From Natrinema marinum (GTDB lineage: Archaea; Halobacteriota; Halobacteria; Halobacteriales; Natrialbaceae): a stretch of 64,000 bases of DNA. Positions 43,431 through 52,096 of the stretch are shown here, in pieces; the first letter of the stretch is position 1; each line of letters starts with the position of its first letter. The DNA is taken from assembly GCF_024296685.1 (NCBI RefSeq), contig NZ_CP100763.1, forward strand, positions 1,426,001 through 1,490,000. Direction: 5' to 3'. A model generated the notes under the pieces. The model did not search any database and was not told the DNA's origin. It saw nothing but the letters and a program-made list of their open reading frames with translations. The translations under genes and the position numbers were made by a program.

Positions 43431-44354
43431 TCACTCGGCCTCGGGGGCCTCGGCGGGATCGACGACTTCGTCGGTTTCGGGGTAGACGCCGACCTGCTCA
43501 CAGACATCGGCCATCGGACACGCTTCGGGGTCCTCGAGGCAGGCCGGCTTCCGTGCCCGGCAGTACTCCCGGCCGAATTGGATCGTCGCCGTGTGGCCGA
43601 AGCCACACTTGGCCGCGGGCACGTCGCGCTCGAGGACCGCACGAACCCCCTCGTGGTCGGCCTCTGGCGGCGCGATCCCCATGCGCCGATAGATCCGGTG
43701 GACGTGCGTGTCGACGGGGAAGACGCCGCCACGGCCGCCCGAAAAGAGCAGGACGCAGTCCGCCGTCTTCGGCCCGACGCCGCGGACGGAGAGCAGCGTC
43801 TCTCGCACCTGGGACGGCTCTTCGTCTTTCACGAACTCGTCGAAGGCCGCGGCGGAGCCGAACTCCTCGAGCACCCACTCGGCGACGTCGATGATGATCT
43901 CCGATTTCTGGTTGTACAGGCCCGCCGAACTGATCGTTTCGGCGAGCGTCGACTGTTCGGCGTTCGCGAGCGATTCGGCGAGATCGATTTCGTCCGCTCG
44001 CGATCGCCCGCTCACGGCTTCGCCGTTCGCATCATCGAGACCCTCACGTCGTTCGCGCCTCGCACCGCTCGCGCTGCGTGCGTCGCGTTGTGACGCGCTA
44101 CCATCGTAGCGCTCGAGCAGGGCGTCGTGGGCCGGCTGGCTCGCCTTGTCGCTCGTGTTCTGGCTCAGGATCGTTCGAACGAGGCAGGTGAAGGCGTCCT
44201 GCCCGCCGTACGTTTTCTGCCAGTACAGTTCACCCAGCCGGTCGACGACCAGTTCCGCGCGGGTGTCCGCGGTGGCCGGATCGAACTCGGCCGCCGCACC
44301 GCCGCCGTCCGCGCCGCCGCTGATGTTCTCGGTCGGCTCCGGATCGTCGCTCAT
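43431..44354 (-). CDS. nth: Endonuclease III (base-excision DNA glycosylase/AP lyase)
   Basis: 307-residue HhH-GPD glycosylase that removes oxidised pyrimidines and nicks AP sites. The helix-hairpin-helix with catalytic Lys is SVRGVGPKTADCVLLF, the catalytic Asp is in FPVDTHVHRI. The C-terminal iron-sulfur loop has four cysteines with spacing C-X6-C-X6-C-X5-C, where the usual spacing is X6-X2-X5. An insertion of about 45 residues rich in Arg, Ser and Asp (about 85-125) splits the N-terminal helical region and makes the protein longer than the usual 210-230 residues. Confidence 0.93.
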   Translation of the reverse strand: MSDDPEPTENISGGADGGGAAAEFDPATADTRAELVVDRLGELYWQKTYGGQDAFTCLVRTILSQNTSDKASQPAHDALLERYDGSASQRDARSASGARRERREGLDDANGEAVSGRSRADEIDLAESLANAEQSTLAETISSAGLYNQKSEIIIDVAEWVLEEFGSAAAFDEFVKDEEPSQVRETLLSVRGVGPKTADCVLLFSGGRGGVFPVDTHVHRIYRRMGIAPPEADHEGVRAVLERDVPAAKCGFGHTATIQFGREYCRARKPACLEDPEACPMADVCEQVGVYPETDEVVDPAEAPEAE

Positions 44355-44432
44355 ACCCTCGCGTTAGAACGTGGACGGCAAAACGACGGCGGAACCGTCA
44401 GCGACTCGAGGCAGTCCGGGTCGCCGACGAGA

Positions 44433-44846
44433 TCACTCGACCGAAATCGTCACCGTCGCCTCGGCGCCGTCGGCCAGCGCCGCCACGAGGTCGCGATCGA
44501 ATCCCTCGGCCGCGAACGCGGCCCCGTTCACGATCGTCCGATCGTCGACGTAATCGCTGGTCCGACCGACCGCACTACGCTCGTTGGTGAACTCGAGCGC
44601 GGGATCGCCTCGTCCCGTCACCGACTCGCGGTGGCCGTCGGCCTCGATCTCGAACGTGATCGTCGCGTCGGCGTCCCGGCAGGCCGCGACGAACTCGGGG
44701 TCGAAGTCTGCGGGTGCGCGGTCGGCTTCGATCGCGAGGATGCAGTCGCCCGCGGGGGTGAGGTAGTCGTCCGTCGTTACCTCGAAGGTGCTCGCATGCT
44801 CGGCGGTGACGTGCTCGTGGCCGCGAGCGTGAATGACTTCTTTCAT
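44433..44846 (-). CDS. DUF371-family protein
   Basis: 137-residue archaeal protein of unknown function. The N-terminal IHARGHEHVTAEHASTFEVT and LTPAGDCILAIEAD are the conserved features of DUF371; the rest alternates strands. It is cytoplasmic. It lies 78 nt downstream of the nth start on the other side of a short gap, same strand, and may share a transcript with nth (DUF371 first). Confidence 0.8.
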   Translation of the reverse strand: MKEVIHARGHEHVTAEHASTFEVTTDDYLTPAGDCILAIEADRAPADFDPEFVAACRDADATITFEIEADGHRESVTGRGDPALEFTNERSAVGRTSDYVDDRTIVNGAAFAAEGFDRDLVAALADGAEATVTISVE

Positions 44847-45044
44847 GAGTGGGAGTTCGGTGCCGGCCGGAAAACGGGATCGAATCCGAGCCGAAGCCGA
44901 TAGTGGACTCGAGCGCCCATAGGGAGGCTTTCGGATCGGACGCCTGGTCGGTCAGCACCGTCGCCTGTCGGGCGAGAGTCACAGTGAACAGCGATGTTCA
45001 GCCGAAACAGAATTGATTATTTATGCCCCGGATATACTGTAACT

Positions 45045-45233
45045 ATGCGCGCTATCGGAGCTGTGCCCGTCGCCGTACTGGTCGCGTTGTTCGTTGGCTT
45101 CACTGCCGCGTTTACGATCAGTCCGGACCCGACAGGAACGCTGCCGCTCGCCGTCGGAGCCGGGATCACCGCGGTACTAACGCCGCTCGCGTACGTCGGT
45201 ATCCGAAGCGCCGGCACCAGCGATCTCAAATAA
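45045..45233 (+). CDS. Small two-span membrane protein
   Basis: 62-residue hydrophobic protein with spans VPVAVLVALFVGFTAAFTI and LPLAVGAGITAVLTPLAYVGI separated by SPDPTG, ending in a short polar tail. No family recognised. ATG at 45045 is favoured because an AT-rich GATTATTTATG about 25-35 nt upstream fits a TATA box; the longer frame from 44994 would include it. Confidence 0.7.
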   Translation: MRAIGAVPVAVLVALFVGFTAAFTISPDPTGTLPLAVGAGITAVLTPLAYVGIRSAGTSDLK

Positions 45234-45292
45234 TCGTTTCAGTCGCTGCCTCGGCTGCTATCGCCCGCGAACGAACGCGACGCCGATTCGAG

Positions 45293-45661
45293 TCAGGATC
45301 GTGATCGATAGCCGGCACGAAACTCGTGAACGCCTGCACCGACGACGTTCCCGACCACGACGACGAAGAGTATTGCAACGAGCCCACCGCTCCACTCCGC
45401 GTTCGGGGAGCCCGTTACGACGCCGGCGATCATGGCGACCGTCGCGCCGACGACTGCAAGCGCTGCCAAACCGAGTTGGAGTCTCGACCCGCTGTGGCGC
45501 GAGAGCAGATACTGAGGGAGCCCGACCCCGATGGCCAGATAGACCGCGATTCCGACCGGCGTAGTACCGAGCACGGCTGGACTCGCGGTGATCGCACTGA
45601 CGACGCCGGCAAGCAGGAGTGCCAGCGCGAAGCCGGCTCCGACGAGACGGGCGTCTCGCAT
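45293..45661 (-). CDS. Small four-span membrane protein
   Basis: 122-residue hydrophobic protein with spans at about 9-28 (GAGFALALLLAGVVSA), 34-52, 62-82 and 90-112, and a basic C-terminus (FRAGYRSRS). No family recognised; it is convergent with the preceding small membrane protein. ATG at 45661 (MRDARLVGAG) was chosen; the frame up to 45760 overlaps the neighbouring gene and is arginine-rich. Confidence 0.65.
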   Translation of the reverse strand: MRDARLVGAGFALALLLAGVVSAITASPAVLGTTPVGIAVYLAIGVGLPQYLLSRHSGSRLQLGLAALAVVGATVAMIAGVVTGSPNAEWSGGLVAILFVVVVGNVVGAGVHEFRAGYRSRS

Positions 45662-45728
45662 ACTGAGCGATCGAACGGCGGCGAAAATATAGCTTCTGGT
45701 AATCCGAGCGGAACGGCGGCGACGGTCC

Positions 45729-47072
45729 TCAGACGAGGCTCGTGCCGTCGAACTCGCCACGACCGTAGTCGATGTCCATCAGCTCGAGGATCGTGGGCGT
45801 GATGTCGAAGAGGTCGGCGTCGTCGATCGTCGCGTCGGGGCTGTCGATGTACAGCGACGTGTTGTCGAAACTGTGCATCCCGTTTCGAGGACCGGTGTCG
45901 AAGATCTCGGAGTCAGCCTTGAAGCCGGATTTGAGGTCGAAGCCCTTGTTCGGGATTGCGACCAGATCGGGCGCGATGTCGTCGTGGTCGCCACGGAACG
46001 CCCGTTCTTTCTCGACCACGCGGTCGACGACGTTGTTCCCGTTCGGTCCTTCGAGCGCCTCGAGGTCGGCTTTGAGTTCGTCGCGGACGGCGTCGTACTC
46101 GTCTTGGGGCACGGAGCCGCGGGGCTCACGTCCCTCGAGGTTGATGTAGAAGCGACCGGGGATGAACGAGTAGGCCGTCGTTTCGTCGGCGATGTCGCCC
46201 AGTTCCTCGGGCTCGTCAGTCCGGAAGGAGAGCCAGCCCTCCTCGCGGAGCCACTCGTTGAAGTGGACCTCGTAGTCCAAGCTGGTGAAGCCGTGGTCGG
46301 AGGCGACGATCATGGTGACGTCTTCCGGCAGCGCTTCGCGCAACCGACCGATGTAGTCGTCGACCTTCCGATAGAACTCGATGAACTCGTCTCTGTACTC
46401 GCCATCGCGCTCGTAGTCTTTGAACAGGAAGTGGTTGACCCGGTCGGTCGTCATGAAGACGCCGAAGAACAGGTCCCAGTCGTCCTCCTCGATGTAGTGT
46501 TCGAAGGCCTCGAACCGGGCGTCGACGGTGGCGTGGGCGTCCTCGATGAACTCAGACTTGTCGTCCTGATGGCCGAGTTTCGGGTTGACGTCGATCCGGT
46601 AGTCGAGCGTCTCCAGATACTCGCGAACCTCGTCCGGGTAGGCGGCCTTCGCGAGGCCGGGCGAGAGGAAGCCCGAGACCATCCGCTGGACGTTGCGCTG
46701 GGGTGGGAACGTGACGGGGACGTTCAACACGGTGGCCTTGCGACCTTCCTCCTGTACGCGGTCCCAGACGCGGTCGGCCTGGACCTCACGGCCCATCGGA
46801 ACGTAGGTGTCGTAGGTGCCGACCTCTCGATCCTGGAAGCCGTAGACGCCAGTCTCGCCGGGATTGACGCCGGTCGTCAGCGAGGGCCAGCAGGCGCTGG
46901 ATTCGGGCGGCACGATACTCGAGATCTCGCTCGCCGTGCCCTCGTCGGCGATCGCGGCGAAATTGGGGAACAGTTCCTCGTTCTCCGACAGGAGACTATA
47001 CGGCACGCCGTCGACCCCGATAAATGCGACCCGGGGATCGCCGTCGCCCCGCAATCGATCGAACAGACCCAT
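45729..47072 (-). CDS. Alkaline-phosphatase-superfamily phosphodiesterase/phosphatase
   Basis: 447-residue protein of the type I phosphodiesterase/nucleotide pyrophosphatase group. The metal site is seen in AFIGVDGVPYSLL (Asp), ESSACWPSLTTG (nucleophile region), DRVNHFLF and VASDHGFTSLD (Asp-His), with GMHSFDNTSLY and ITPTILELM near the end. No signal peptide, so it should be cytoplasmic. Relatives in haloarchaea are near sulfatase or nucleotide functions; the substrate is unknown. ATG at 47072 (MGLFDRLRGDGDPRV) replaces a longer frame to 47150. Confidence 0.85.
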   Translation of the reverse strand: MGLFDRLRGDGDPRVAFIGVDGVPYSLLSENEELFPNFAAIADEGTASEISSIVPPESSACWPSLTTGVNPGETGVYGFQDREVGTYDTYVPMGREVQADRVWDRVQEEGRKATVLNVPVTFPPQRNVQRMVSGFLSPGLAKAAYPDEVREYLETLDYRIDVNPKLGHQDDKSEFIEDAHATVDARFEAFEHYIEEDDWDLFFGVFMTTDRVNHFLFKDYERDGEYRDEFIEFYRKVDDYIGRLREALPEDVTMIVASDHGFTSLDYEVHFNEWLREEGWLSFRTDEPEELGDIADETTAYSFIPGRFYINLEGREPRGSVPQDEYDAVRDELKADLEALEGPNGNNVVDRVVEKERAFRGDHDDIAPDLVAIPNKGFDLKSGFKADSEIFDTGPRNGMHSFDNTSLYIDSPDATIDDADLFDITPTILELMDIDYGRGEFDGTSLV

Positions 47073-47212
47073 AGGCGGACGTAGTTCGACCGCATACAAG
47101 AAGGTTCGTTTCGAGATAGTGTTTTGCGAATATCTGACACACGTTCCCACACCAGTCGATGTCGTCGGAGCCGGCGGCCGAGAGCGCGTATCGATGAACT
47201 GTCGGAAGTCCG

Positions 47213-47347
47213 TTACTCGTCCGGCTCACTCGAGTCTTCGGGGTCGAAGTTGGTGGGTACGACCGTGAGATGTGCCATTCCGACCCCGTCGGTGGTCGCG
47301 TCGTCGGCGGTCGGTGACGTTCGTGCGGACGAGTTAGATGCTGCCAT
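47213..47347 (-). CDS. Putative 44-residue acidic protein
   Basis: ATG at 47347 opens a 45-codon frame including the stop: an N-terminus rich in Ala, Ser and Thr followed by VGMAHLTVVPTNFDPEDSSE and an acidic end. The VVPTNFDPED part looks like a conserved short motif, and codon third positions are mostly G/C. No known family is assigned. It fills most of an otherwise empty 410-nt gap. Confidence 0.45.
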   Translation of the reverse strand: MAASNSSARTSPTADDATTDGVGMAHLTVVPTNFDPEDSSEPDE

Positions 47348-47482
47348 ACGGGAGGACGTACGGCAGCAACGGGAATAAAATTACTCATGCTCATAATGCA
47401 TCCGACGGTCGACGGAGATAACTCTGGGAAATCTGTCGAGCAGGGGCAGAAGGAATCGCGCTGTGAGCGCGGACTGCGGTCG

Positions 47483-48016
47483 CTACTGGAAGTGCTCCTG
47501 ATAGAGGTCCTGAGCGTGTTCGATCGCGTCGTAGGCGGCCTGCTTGTCCTCCCAGCCCTGCGTCTCGACTTCCTTGCCGGCCTCCAAGTTCTTGTAGGTC
47601 GCGAAGAACTCGTCGATCTCGTCGAGTTGCTGCTGGGGGATATCCTCGAGGTCCTCGATGTGATCGTATCGCGGATCCTCGCTCGGGACGGCGATGACCT
47701 TATCGTCCTGTTCGCCGTCGTCGTCCATCTTCATCAGCGCGACGGGACGGGCCTCGATGACGCAGCCGGGGAACGTCTGGTCCTCGACGAGGACGAGGAC
47801 GTCGAAGGGGTCCTCGTCGTCGTAGTACGACTGCGGAATAAAGCCGTAGTCACTCGGGTAGTGAACATTACTGTGGAGCACGCGATCGAGGACGACGCCG
47901 GGAACGTCCTTGTCGTACTCGTACTTGTTCCGTTCGCCCTTGAGGCACTCTACGACGGCGTAGATCTCTTCGGGCGCGTTCGGTCCGGTCTCGAGGTCTT
48001 CCCAGAGGTTGACCAT
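47483..48016 (-). CDS. ppa: Inorganic pyrophosphatase (family I)
   Basis: 177-residue soluble enzyme that hydrolyses pyrophosphate to phosphate and so drives biosynthesis. The family signature DDEDPFDVLVL (Asp-x-Asp-Pro-x-Asp) near residue 66, the N-terminal ECLKGERNKYEYD, HYPSDYGFIPQ and the later DPRYDHIEDLEDIP are all present. It is typical in length. Monocistronic; the start MVNLWEDLETGP is standard for haloarchaea. Confidence 0.96.
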   Translation of the reverse strand: MVNLWEDLETGPNAPEEIYAVVECLKGERNKYEYDKDVPGVVLDRVLHSNVHYPSDYGFIPQSYYDDEDPFDVLVLVEDQTFPGCVIEARPVALMKMDDDGEQDDKVIAVPSEDPRYDHIEDLEDIPQQQLDEIDEFFATYKNLEAGKEVETQGWEDKQAAYDAIEHAQDLYQEHFQ

Positions 48017-48192
48017 GTACCGGAAACTCCACCGTCGATCAAAAAGTACTTTCGTAATCGAGTGTCACTAGCTACGTGACGGTTGCCAGATCCCCGACAG
48101 ACACGAAACGGACACGTTCGACCGCTGTCCGGCCGCGTAGCGGGCAGTAGCGAGCTGTCCAATCGACTGATACGAGGCAATAGTTGACAAGT

Positions 48193-48200
48193 CTTAAATA
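48193..48200 (+). promoter_or_regulatory. TATA box of PadR gene
   Basis: CTTAAATA lies 23-30 nt before the ATG at 48223, consistent with a leaderless transcript. Confidence 0.5.
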
Positions 48201-48222
48201 GTCTGGTGACATTTGCACACGT

Positions 48223-48582
48223 ATGTCAGAGGCACAATCAATCACCGGCGAACAGAGCATTGCACGCGAACTCACCGCCTTCCAGAACAACATCCTCGTC
48301 ATCCTCGCCAAAGAGCCCATGTACGGGCTCGCGATCAAGCGCGAACTCGAGGACTACTACGGCACGGAAGTAAACCACGGGCGTCTCTACCCCAACCTCG
48401 ACGAACTCGTCGATCTGGGGCTGGTCGAGAAGAGCGAACTCGACAAGCGAACCAACCAGTACTCGCTGACCGATGACGGCTACGACGCCGTCCTCGACGG
48501 TATCGAGTGGACGCTCTCGAAGGTCGTCACGGGCGACGACCGCGCCGACGAGATTTCCGAGATCGTCGAGAACAGTTACTGA
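48223..48582 (+). CDS. PadR-family transcriptional regulator
   Basis: 119-residue winged-helix protein. The PadR pattern is clear: LTAFQNNILVILAKEPMYGLAIKREL, then VNHGRLYPNLDELVDLGLVEK and TNQYSLTDDGYDAV. The short C-terminal helix should mediate dimerisation. It is a single gene whose target is not obvious; autoregulation is common in the family. Its 3' end overlaps the convergent RNase H-associated gene by 7 nt. Confidence 0.92.
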   Translation: MSEAQSITGEQSIARELTAFQNNILVILAKEPMYGLAIKRELEDYYGTEVNHGRLYPNLDELVDLGLVEKSELDKRTNQYSLTDDGYDAVLDGIEWTLSKVVTGDDRADEISEIVENSY

Positions 48583-49202
48583 ACGTCTGGAATCGGTTCT
48601 CCGGCCGTTTCGAAGGCGAGTTCGATCGACTCGCCGATCATCTCCCGTTGTTTTTCCGACGGCCAGGCGTTCCGCACGAAGTATTCGGTCCGGAACTCCG
48701 TGATCTCCGCGCTCGTCAGCGACGCGATCGGCTTTGCGTAGTGGTTGCCCGCGAAATCGGCGAGCAGCGCCGCGTTGTCGCCGTGGACCTCGCCGTGAGC
48801 TGCCCGCACATCTGCGACGAGCTCCCGATTCCGCGCGTCGACTTTGTCCCAGTCGTTCGGATCACCCGTTCCCTCGAGCGGAATCTCTACCGCGCGGTCG
48901 ATGTCTTCGATGCGGTCGGTTCGGATGACGCCGTCTGCTTGCCACTCCGCGGGGTGGCAAACGAGCACGTCGTCGCCGTCGTCGTCGCGGATTCGGGCGG
49001 TGAACTCGTACTCGTCGAGCAGGTCGTCGCGCCGCGTCTCGTAGGCGTCGGCCTCGTTCTCGTCGACAGCAGTACGCTCGAGGCGGGTCAGCCGCTCGAT
49101 CTCGTCGACGACGCCTCTGGGGAGTTCCTCGCCGTCGTTCTCGTCGGGACGGTCGGCGCCGTCCACCGCGTTTGGATCGTCTACCGCGTCCGGGTTCGTC
49201 AT
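48576..49202 (-). CDS. RNase H-linked haloarchaeal protein of unknown function
   Basis: 208-residue acidic protein, helical at its start (GVVDEIERLTRLERTAVDE), then a small domain with FTARIRDDDGDDVLVCHPAEW and a C-terminal part with HGDNAALLADFAGNHYAKP. Similar proteins in haloarchaea are found beside the RNase HI gene, as here (432 nt downstream of it). The role is unknown. ATG at 49202 was chosen; another in-frame ATG at 49268 is possible. Confidence 0.75.
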   Translation of the reverse strand: MTNPDAVDDPNAVDGADRPDENDGEELPRGVVDEIERLTRLERTAVDENEADAYETRRDDLLDEYEFTARIRDDDGDDVLVCHPAEWQADGVIRTDRIEDIDRAVEIPLEGTGDPNDWDKVDARNRELVADVRAAHGEVHGDNAALLADFAGNHYAKPIASLTSAEITEFRTEYFVRNAWPSEKQREMIGESIELAFETAGEPIPDVQ

Positions 49203-49634
49203 GGACGATCGTATGCGCTCGAGCGGTTTTGGCCTTGCCGATCCGTTCTCGGAGTCCATTTTGGTCACCTTCCGGCCGGTTTGCTCTGTGTATGGAAACG
49301 GGATGCGCCGACGAGAATCCAGTAGAAAATGCGTCCTACTATCGTGGCGACAGGGATCTCCGCGTCCTCCCCGGCCGATTTCTACTCACGACGGCGGAGC
49401 CGGCGTTCGGATGGGTCGCGGGACCGGAGGTTCCGCGCTCCCCTCGGTCCCTTCGGTCACTCGCTCATCCACCGGAAAACGCGTCACGTCTTCCGAGCCG
49501 GTCGCTCGCAGGCTCGCGAAGACCTCGCACGCTGTTATCGGCCGCCCTCACTGTCGTTCGGTCGGCCGACAGCGCGCGCCACCGCGATGGCTGATCGGGT
49601 TCAGTATTACAGTGACTCCCACCCTTGAGCGCGC
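49203..49634. other. 430-bp gap, no gene recognised
   Basis: All frames here are arginine/serine-rich shadows or lack a plausible start. No stable repeat was seen. The gap separates the RNase HI gene from the associated downstream gene. Confidence 0.4.
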
Positions 49635-50228
49635 TCAGGCTTGATCGAGCGCCTCGTTCACGAGGCCGTCCGCGCGTTCGTTGACCTCGCGCGGGACGTA
49701 CTCGAGGGTCCATTCCTCGAACGCGGCCAGTAGCTCGTGGACGGTCACGCGCTTCTCGCGCAGTTCGGGGTTGTTAGTGTCGTACTCGCCGCGGACCTGC
49801 TTGACGATGAGTTCGGAGTCGCCGCGAATGTGGACCTCGTCGTAACCGTAGTCGCGGGCGGCCTCGAGGCCCGCGATCAGCGCCTCGTACTCGGCTTGGT
49901 TGTTCGTCGCGGAGCCGATCGTCTCGCCGTCCTCGGCGACGATGCCGTCGCCGGTGACGATCACCCAGCCGACCGCGGCAGGGCCGGGGTTCCCGCGCGA
50001 GCCGCCATCGAAGTAGACGTGTGCGCGCCCGCCACCCTCTCGCAACAGTGCCTCGAGATCCCGCGGGTCGGCCCCCTGAATCACGACTTTGTCGTCGTAG
50101 GCGACGGCGGTTGCGTCGCCGCGGCTCGCGCGCCAGCGTTCGTGGTCGGTATTTCCCGATCCGACGGCAACGTTTGCCGCCTCGAGCCGCTCGCGAGCCG
50201 TCTCCACATCGCACTCGATGACGGGCAT
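49635..50228 (-). CDS. rnhA: Ribonuclease HI with N-terminal extension
   Basis: 197-residue nuclease that degrades RNA in RNA-DNA hybrids. The catalytic domain starts near residue 68; the four acidic residues are in VYFDGGSRGNPGPAA (Asp), ATNNQAEYEAL (Glu), HIRGDSELIVKQV (Asp) and EVNERADGLVNEAL (Asp). The first 65 residues (VIECDVETARERLEAANVAV, DKVVIQGADPRDLEALLREG) form a separate small domain seen in haloarchaeal RNase HI that may help bind hybrids. It is divergent from the TFB gene. Confidence 0.95.
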   Translation of the reverse strand: MPVIECDVETARERLEAANVAVGSGNTDHERWRASRGDATAVAYDDKVVIQGADPRDLEALLREGGGRAHVYFDGGSRGNPGPAAVGWVIVTGDGIVAEDGETIGSATNNQAEYEALIAGLEAARDYGYDEVHIRGDSELIVKQVRGEYDTNNPELREKRVTVHELLAAFEEWTLEYVPREVNERADGLVNEALDQA

Positions 50229-50355
50229 TCGTCCCCGAAATCCGGGGGAATCGGATAAAGGTTTTCCGGTTCCGAAGCGTAAACCTCGACCCTGAACGCC
50301 TGTCGGGCACGTTTTCGGCGGATACGGGTCTGGTGCTCAAAACGCTTACCGAATA

Positions 50356-50363
50356 TTTATATA
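50356..50363 (+). promoter_or_regulatory. TATA box of tfb
   Basis: TTTATATA lies 28-35 nt before the ATG at 50391. A second AT-rich site, ACTATAAAAG, is only 5-14 nt before the start and is not likely to be the TATA box. Confidence 0.5.
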
Positions 50364-50390
50364 CTATGGTGATACTACTATAAAAGTGCG

Positions 50391-51353
50391 ATGACACGGT
50401 CCACCCGCCAGCGGGAGCGAACGCGCGAGACGGACGAGACCGAGGAACAAGAGGGGGTACGTGCCTGCCCCGAGTGTGAATCGGATAATCTCGTCAAGGA
50501 CTCCGACCGGGGAGAGCTCATCTGTGAAGACTGTGGGCTCGTCGTGGAGGAGGAACAGATCGACCCCGGCCCGGAGTGGCGGGCGTTCAATCACCAGGAA
50601 CGGCAGGAAAAGTCCCGCGTCGGCGCACCGACGACCCAGACGATGCACGACAAGGGGCTGACGACGACGATCGACTGGAAGGACAAGGACGCCTACGGAC
50701 GCTCTATTTCCTCGAAAAAGCGCAGTCAGATGCACCGACTGCGCAAGTGGCAAGAACGGATCCGCACCAAAGACGCCGGCGAACGGAATCTTCAATTCGC
50801 GTTAAGCGAGATCGACCGAATGGCATCCGCGCTGGGCGTGCCGCGCTCGGTTCGCGAAGTCGCTTCGGTGATCTACCGGCGCGCACTCAAAGAAGACCTC
50901 ATCCGCGGGCGCTCGATCGAGGGCGTCGCGACATCCGCGCTGTACGCCGCGTGTCGAAAGGAAGGGATCCCGCGAAGCTTGGAGGAAATCTCGGAAGTCT
51001 CCCGCGTCGAACGCAAAGAGATCGGTCGCACGTATCGATACATCTCGCAGGAACTCGGCCTCGAGATGCGTCCCGTCGACCCGAAAAAGTACGTCCCCCG
51101 CTTCTGTTCTGAACTCGAACTCTCCGAAGAGGTCCAGACCAAAGCCAACGAGATCATCGAGAAGACGGCCGAGGAAGGGCTCCTCTCCGGAAAGTCACCA
51201 ACCGGCTACGCCGCCGCCGCGATCTACGCCGCCTCGCTGCTGTGCAACGAGAAGAAGACCCAGCGCGAAGTGGCCGACGTCGCGCAGGTGACCGAAGTGA
51301 CGATCCGGAACCGCTATCAAGAGCAGATCGAAGCGATGGGCATTCACGGCTGA
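50391..51353 (+). CDS. tfb: Transcription initiation factor IIB (TFB)
   Basis: 320-residue basal transcription factor. The zinc ribbon ([10 protein letters not shown] and LICEDCGLV, about residues 24-46) recruits RNA polymerase; the B-finger region follows ([26 protein letters not shown]); the two cyclin repeats (about 120-210 and 215-310) contact TBP and the BRE. Haloarchaea have several TFBs, so this is one paralog and its specific role is not known. Confidence 0.95.
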   Translation: MTRSTRQRERTRETDETEEQEGVRACPECESDNLVKDSDRGELICEDCGLVVEEEQIDPGPEWRAFNHQERQEKSRVGAPTTQTMHDKGLTTTIDWKDKDAYGRSISSKKRSQMHRLRKWQERIRTKDAGERNLQFALSEIDRMASALGVPRSVREVASVIYRRALKEDLIRGRSIEGVATSALYAACRKEGIPRSLEEISEVSRVERKEIGRTYRYISQELGLEMRPVDPKKYVPRFCSELELSEEVQTKANEIIEKTAEEGLLSGKSPTGYAAAAIYAASLLCNEKKTQREVADVAQVTEVTIRNRYQEQIEAMGIHG

Positions 51354-51439
51354 TCGAGGTTCGCTCGATCTCCGATTTTTGCGGTGGAATCGTACGTGAG
51401 CGGTCGCTGTGCCACTGACACGCCGCCGGAATCACCGCG

Positions 51440-52096
51440 TTACTCGTCTTTGCCGACGCTGATGACCTGCAACAGCGAGTAGACGGGGACGCCCTCGAGC
51501 TCCTCGAGGCCCTGCTTGTCCGCGAGGACGACACACGCCAGCGGTGTCCCGCCTTCGGCGCGGATCGCCTCGATCGTTTCGCGCATGGTGGTGCCGCTGG
51601 TGATGGTGTCGTCGACGACGTAACACTCGCGGTCGCGGATGCCGGCGAAATTGCGCGAGAAGGTGCCGCCGAGCTCTTCGATGTCGCCTTCTTCCCACTG
51701 GTGTTTCGCGGGGGTGTAGGTCCCGAGATCGGTCTCGAGTTCGCGGGCGACGAGGGTGGCAATGGGGCCGCCGGCCTTCTCGATGCCGATCGTCAGATCC
51801 ACGTCCTCGCCGTGTTTCGCGAGCAGGTCGGCCATCGCCGACGCGATGTGGCTCATCCGCTTGCTGTCCCGTCCGACCGCCGACCAGTCGACGTGAATAT
51901 CCTGCGGGCCGCCGGCACCGGCGGTGTCGGATCGCTGTGGCGGTTGTTCGGATGTCTGCGGAGCTGTCCCGCTTCGTTCGACGAGCCAGCTCGCGGTCTC
52001 CCGCGAGACGTTCAACTCGTCCGCGATTTCGCCCTTCGAGAGGCCCCGAGCCGCGAGCTCGGCCGCGCTCTCGATCAGGTCGTCGACGTTTTTCAT
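51440..52096 (-). CDS. gfcR: GfcR-type sugar-metabolism regulator (HTH plus PRTase domain)
   Basis: 218-residue protein formerly annotated as orotate phosphoribosyltransferase-like. The N-terminal HTH (LSKGEIADELNVSRETASWL) is followed by a phosphoribosyltransferase-type domain with the PRPP loop ECYVVDDTITSGTTMRETI. In Haloferax, GfcR controls glycolytic and gluconeogenic genes; its ligand is a KDPG-like sugar phosphate in that model. The ATG at 52096 overlaps the stop of the glucose dehydrogenase gene (ATGA), so regulator and enzyme are one operon. Confidence 0.92.
   Translation of the reverse strand: MKNVDDLIESAAELAARGLSKGEIADELNVSRETASWLVERSGTAPQTSEQPPQRSDTAGAGGPQDIHVDWSAVGRDSKRMSHIASAMADLLAKHGEDVDLTIGIEKAGGPIATLVARELETDLGTYTPAKHQWEEGDIEELGGTFSRNFAGIRDRECYVVDDTITSGTTMRETIEAIRAEGGTPLACVVLADKQGLEELEGVPVYSLLQVISVGKDE

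Noticed and set aside
49172-49644. Overlapping plus-strand frames of about 100-147 residues near RNase HI
   Set aside because: Low-complexity, arginine-rich translations in three overlapping frames, typical of GC-rich non-coding DNA.
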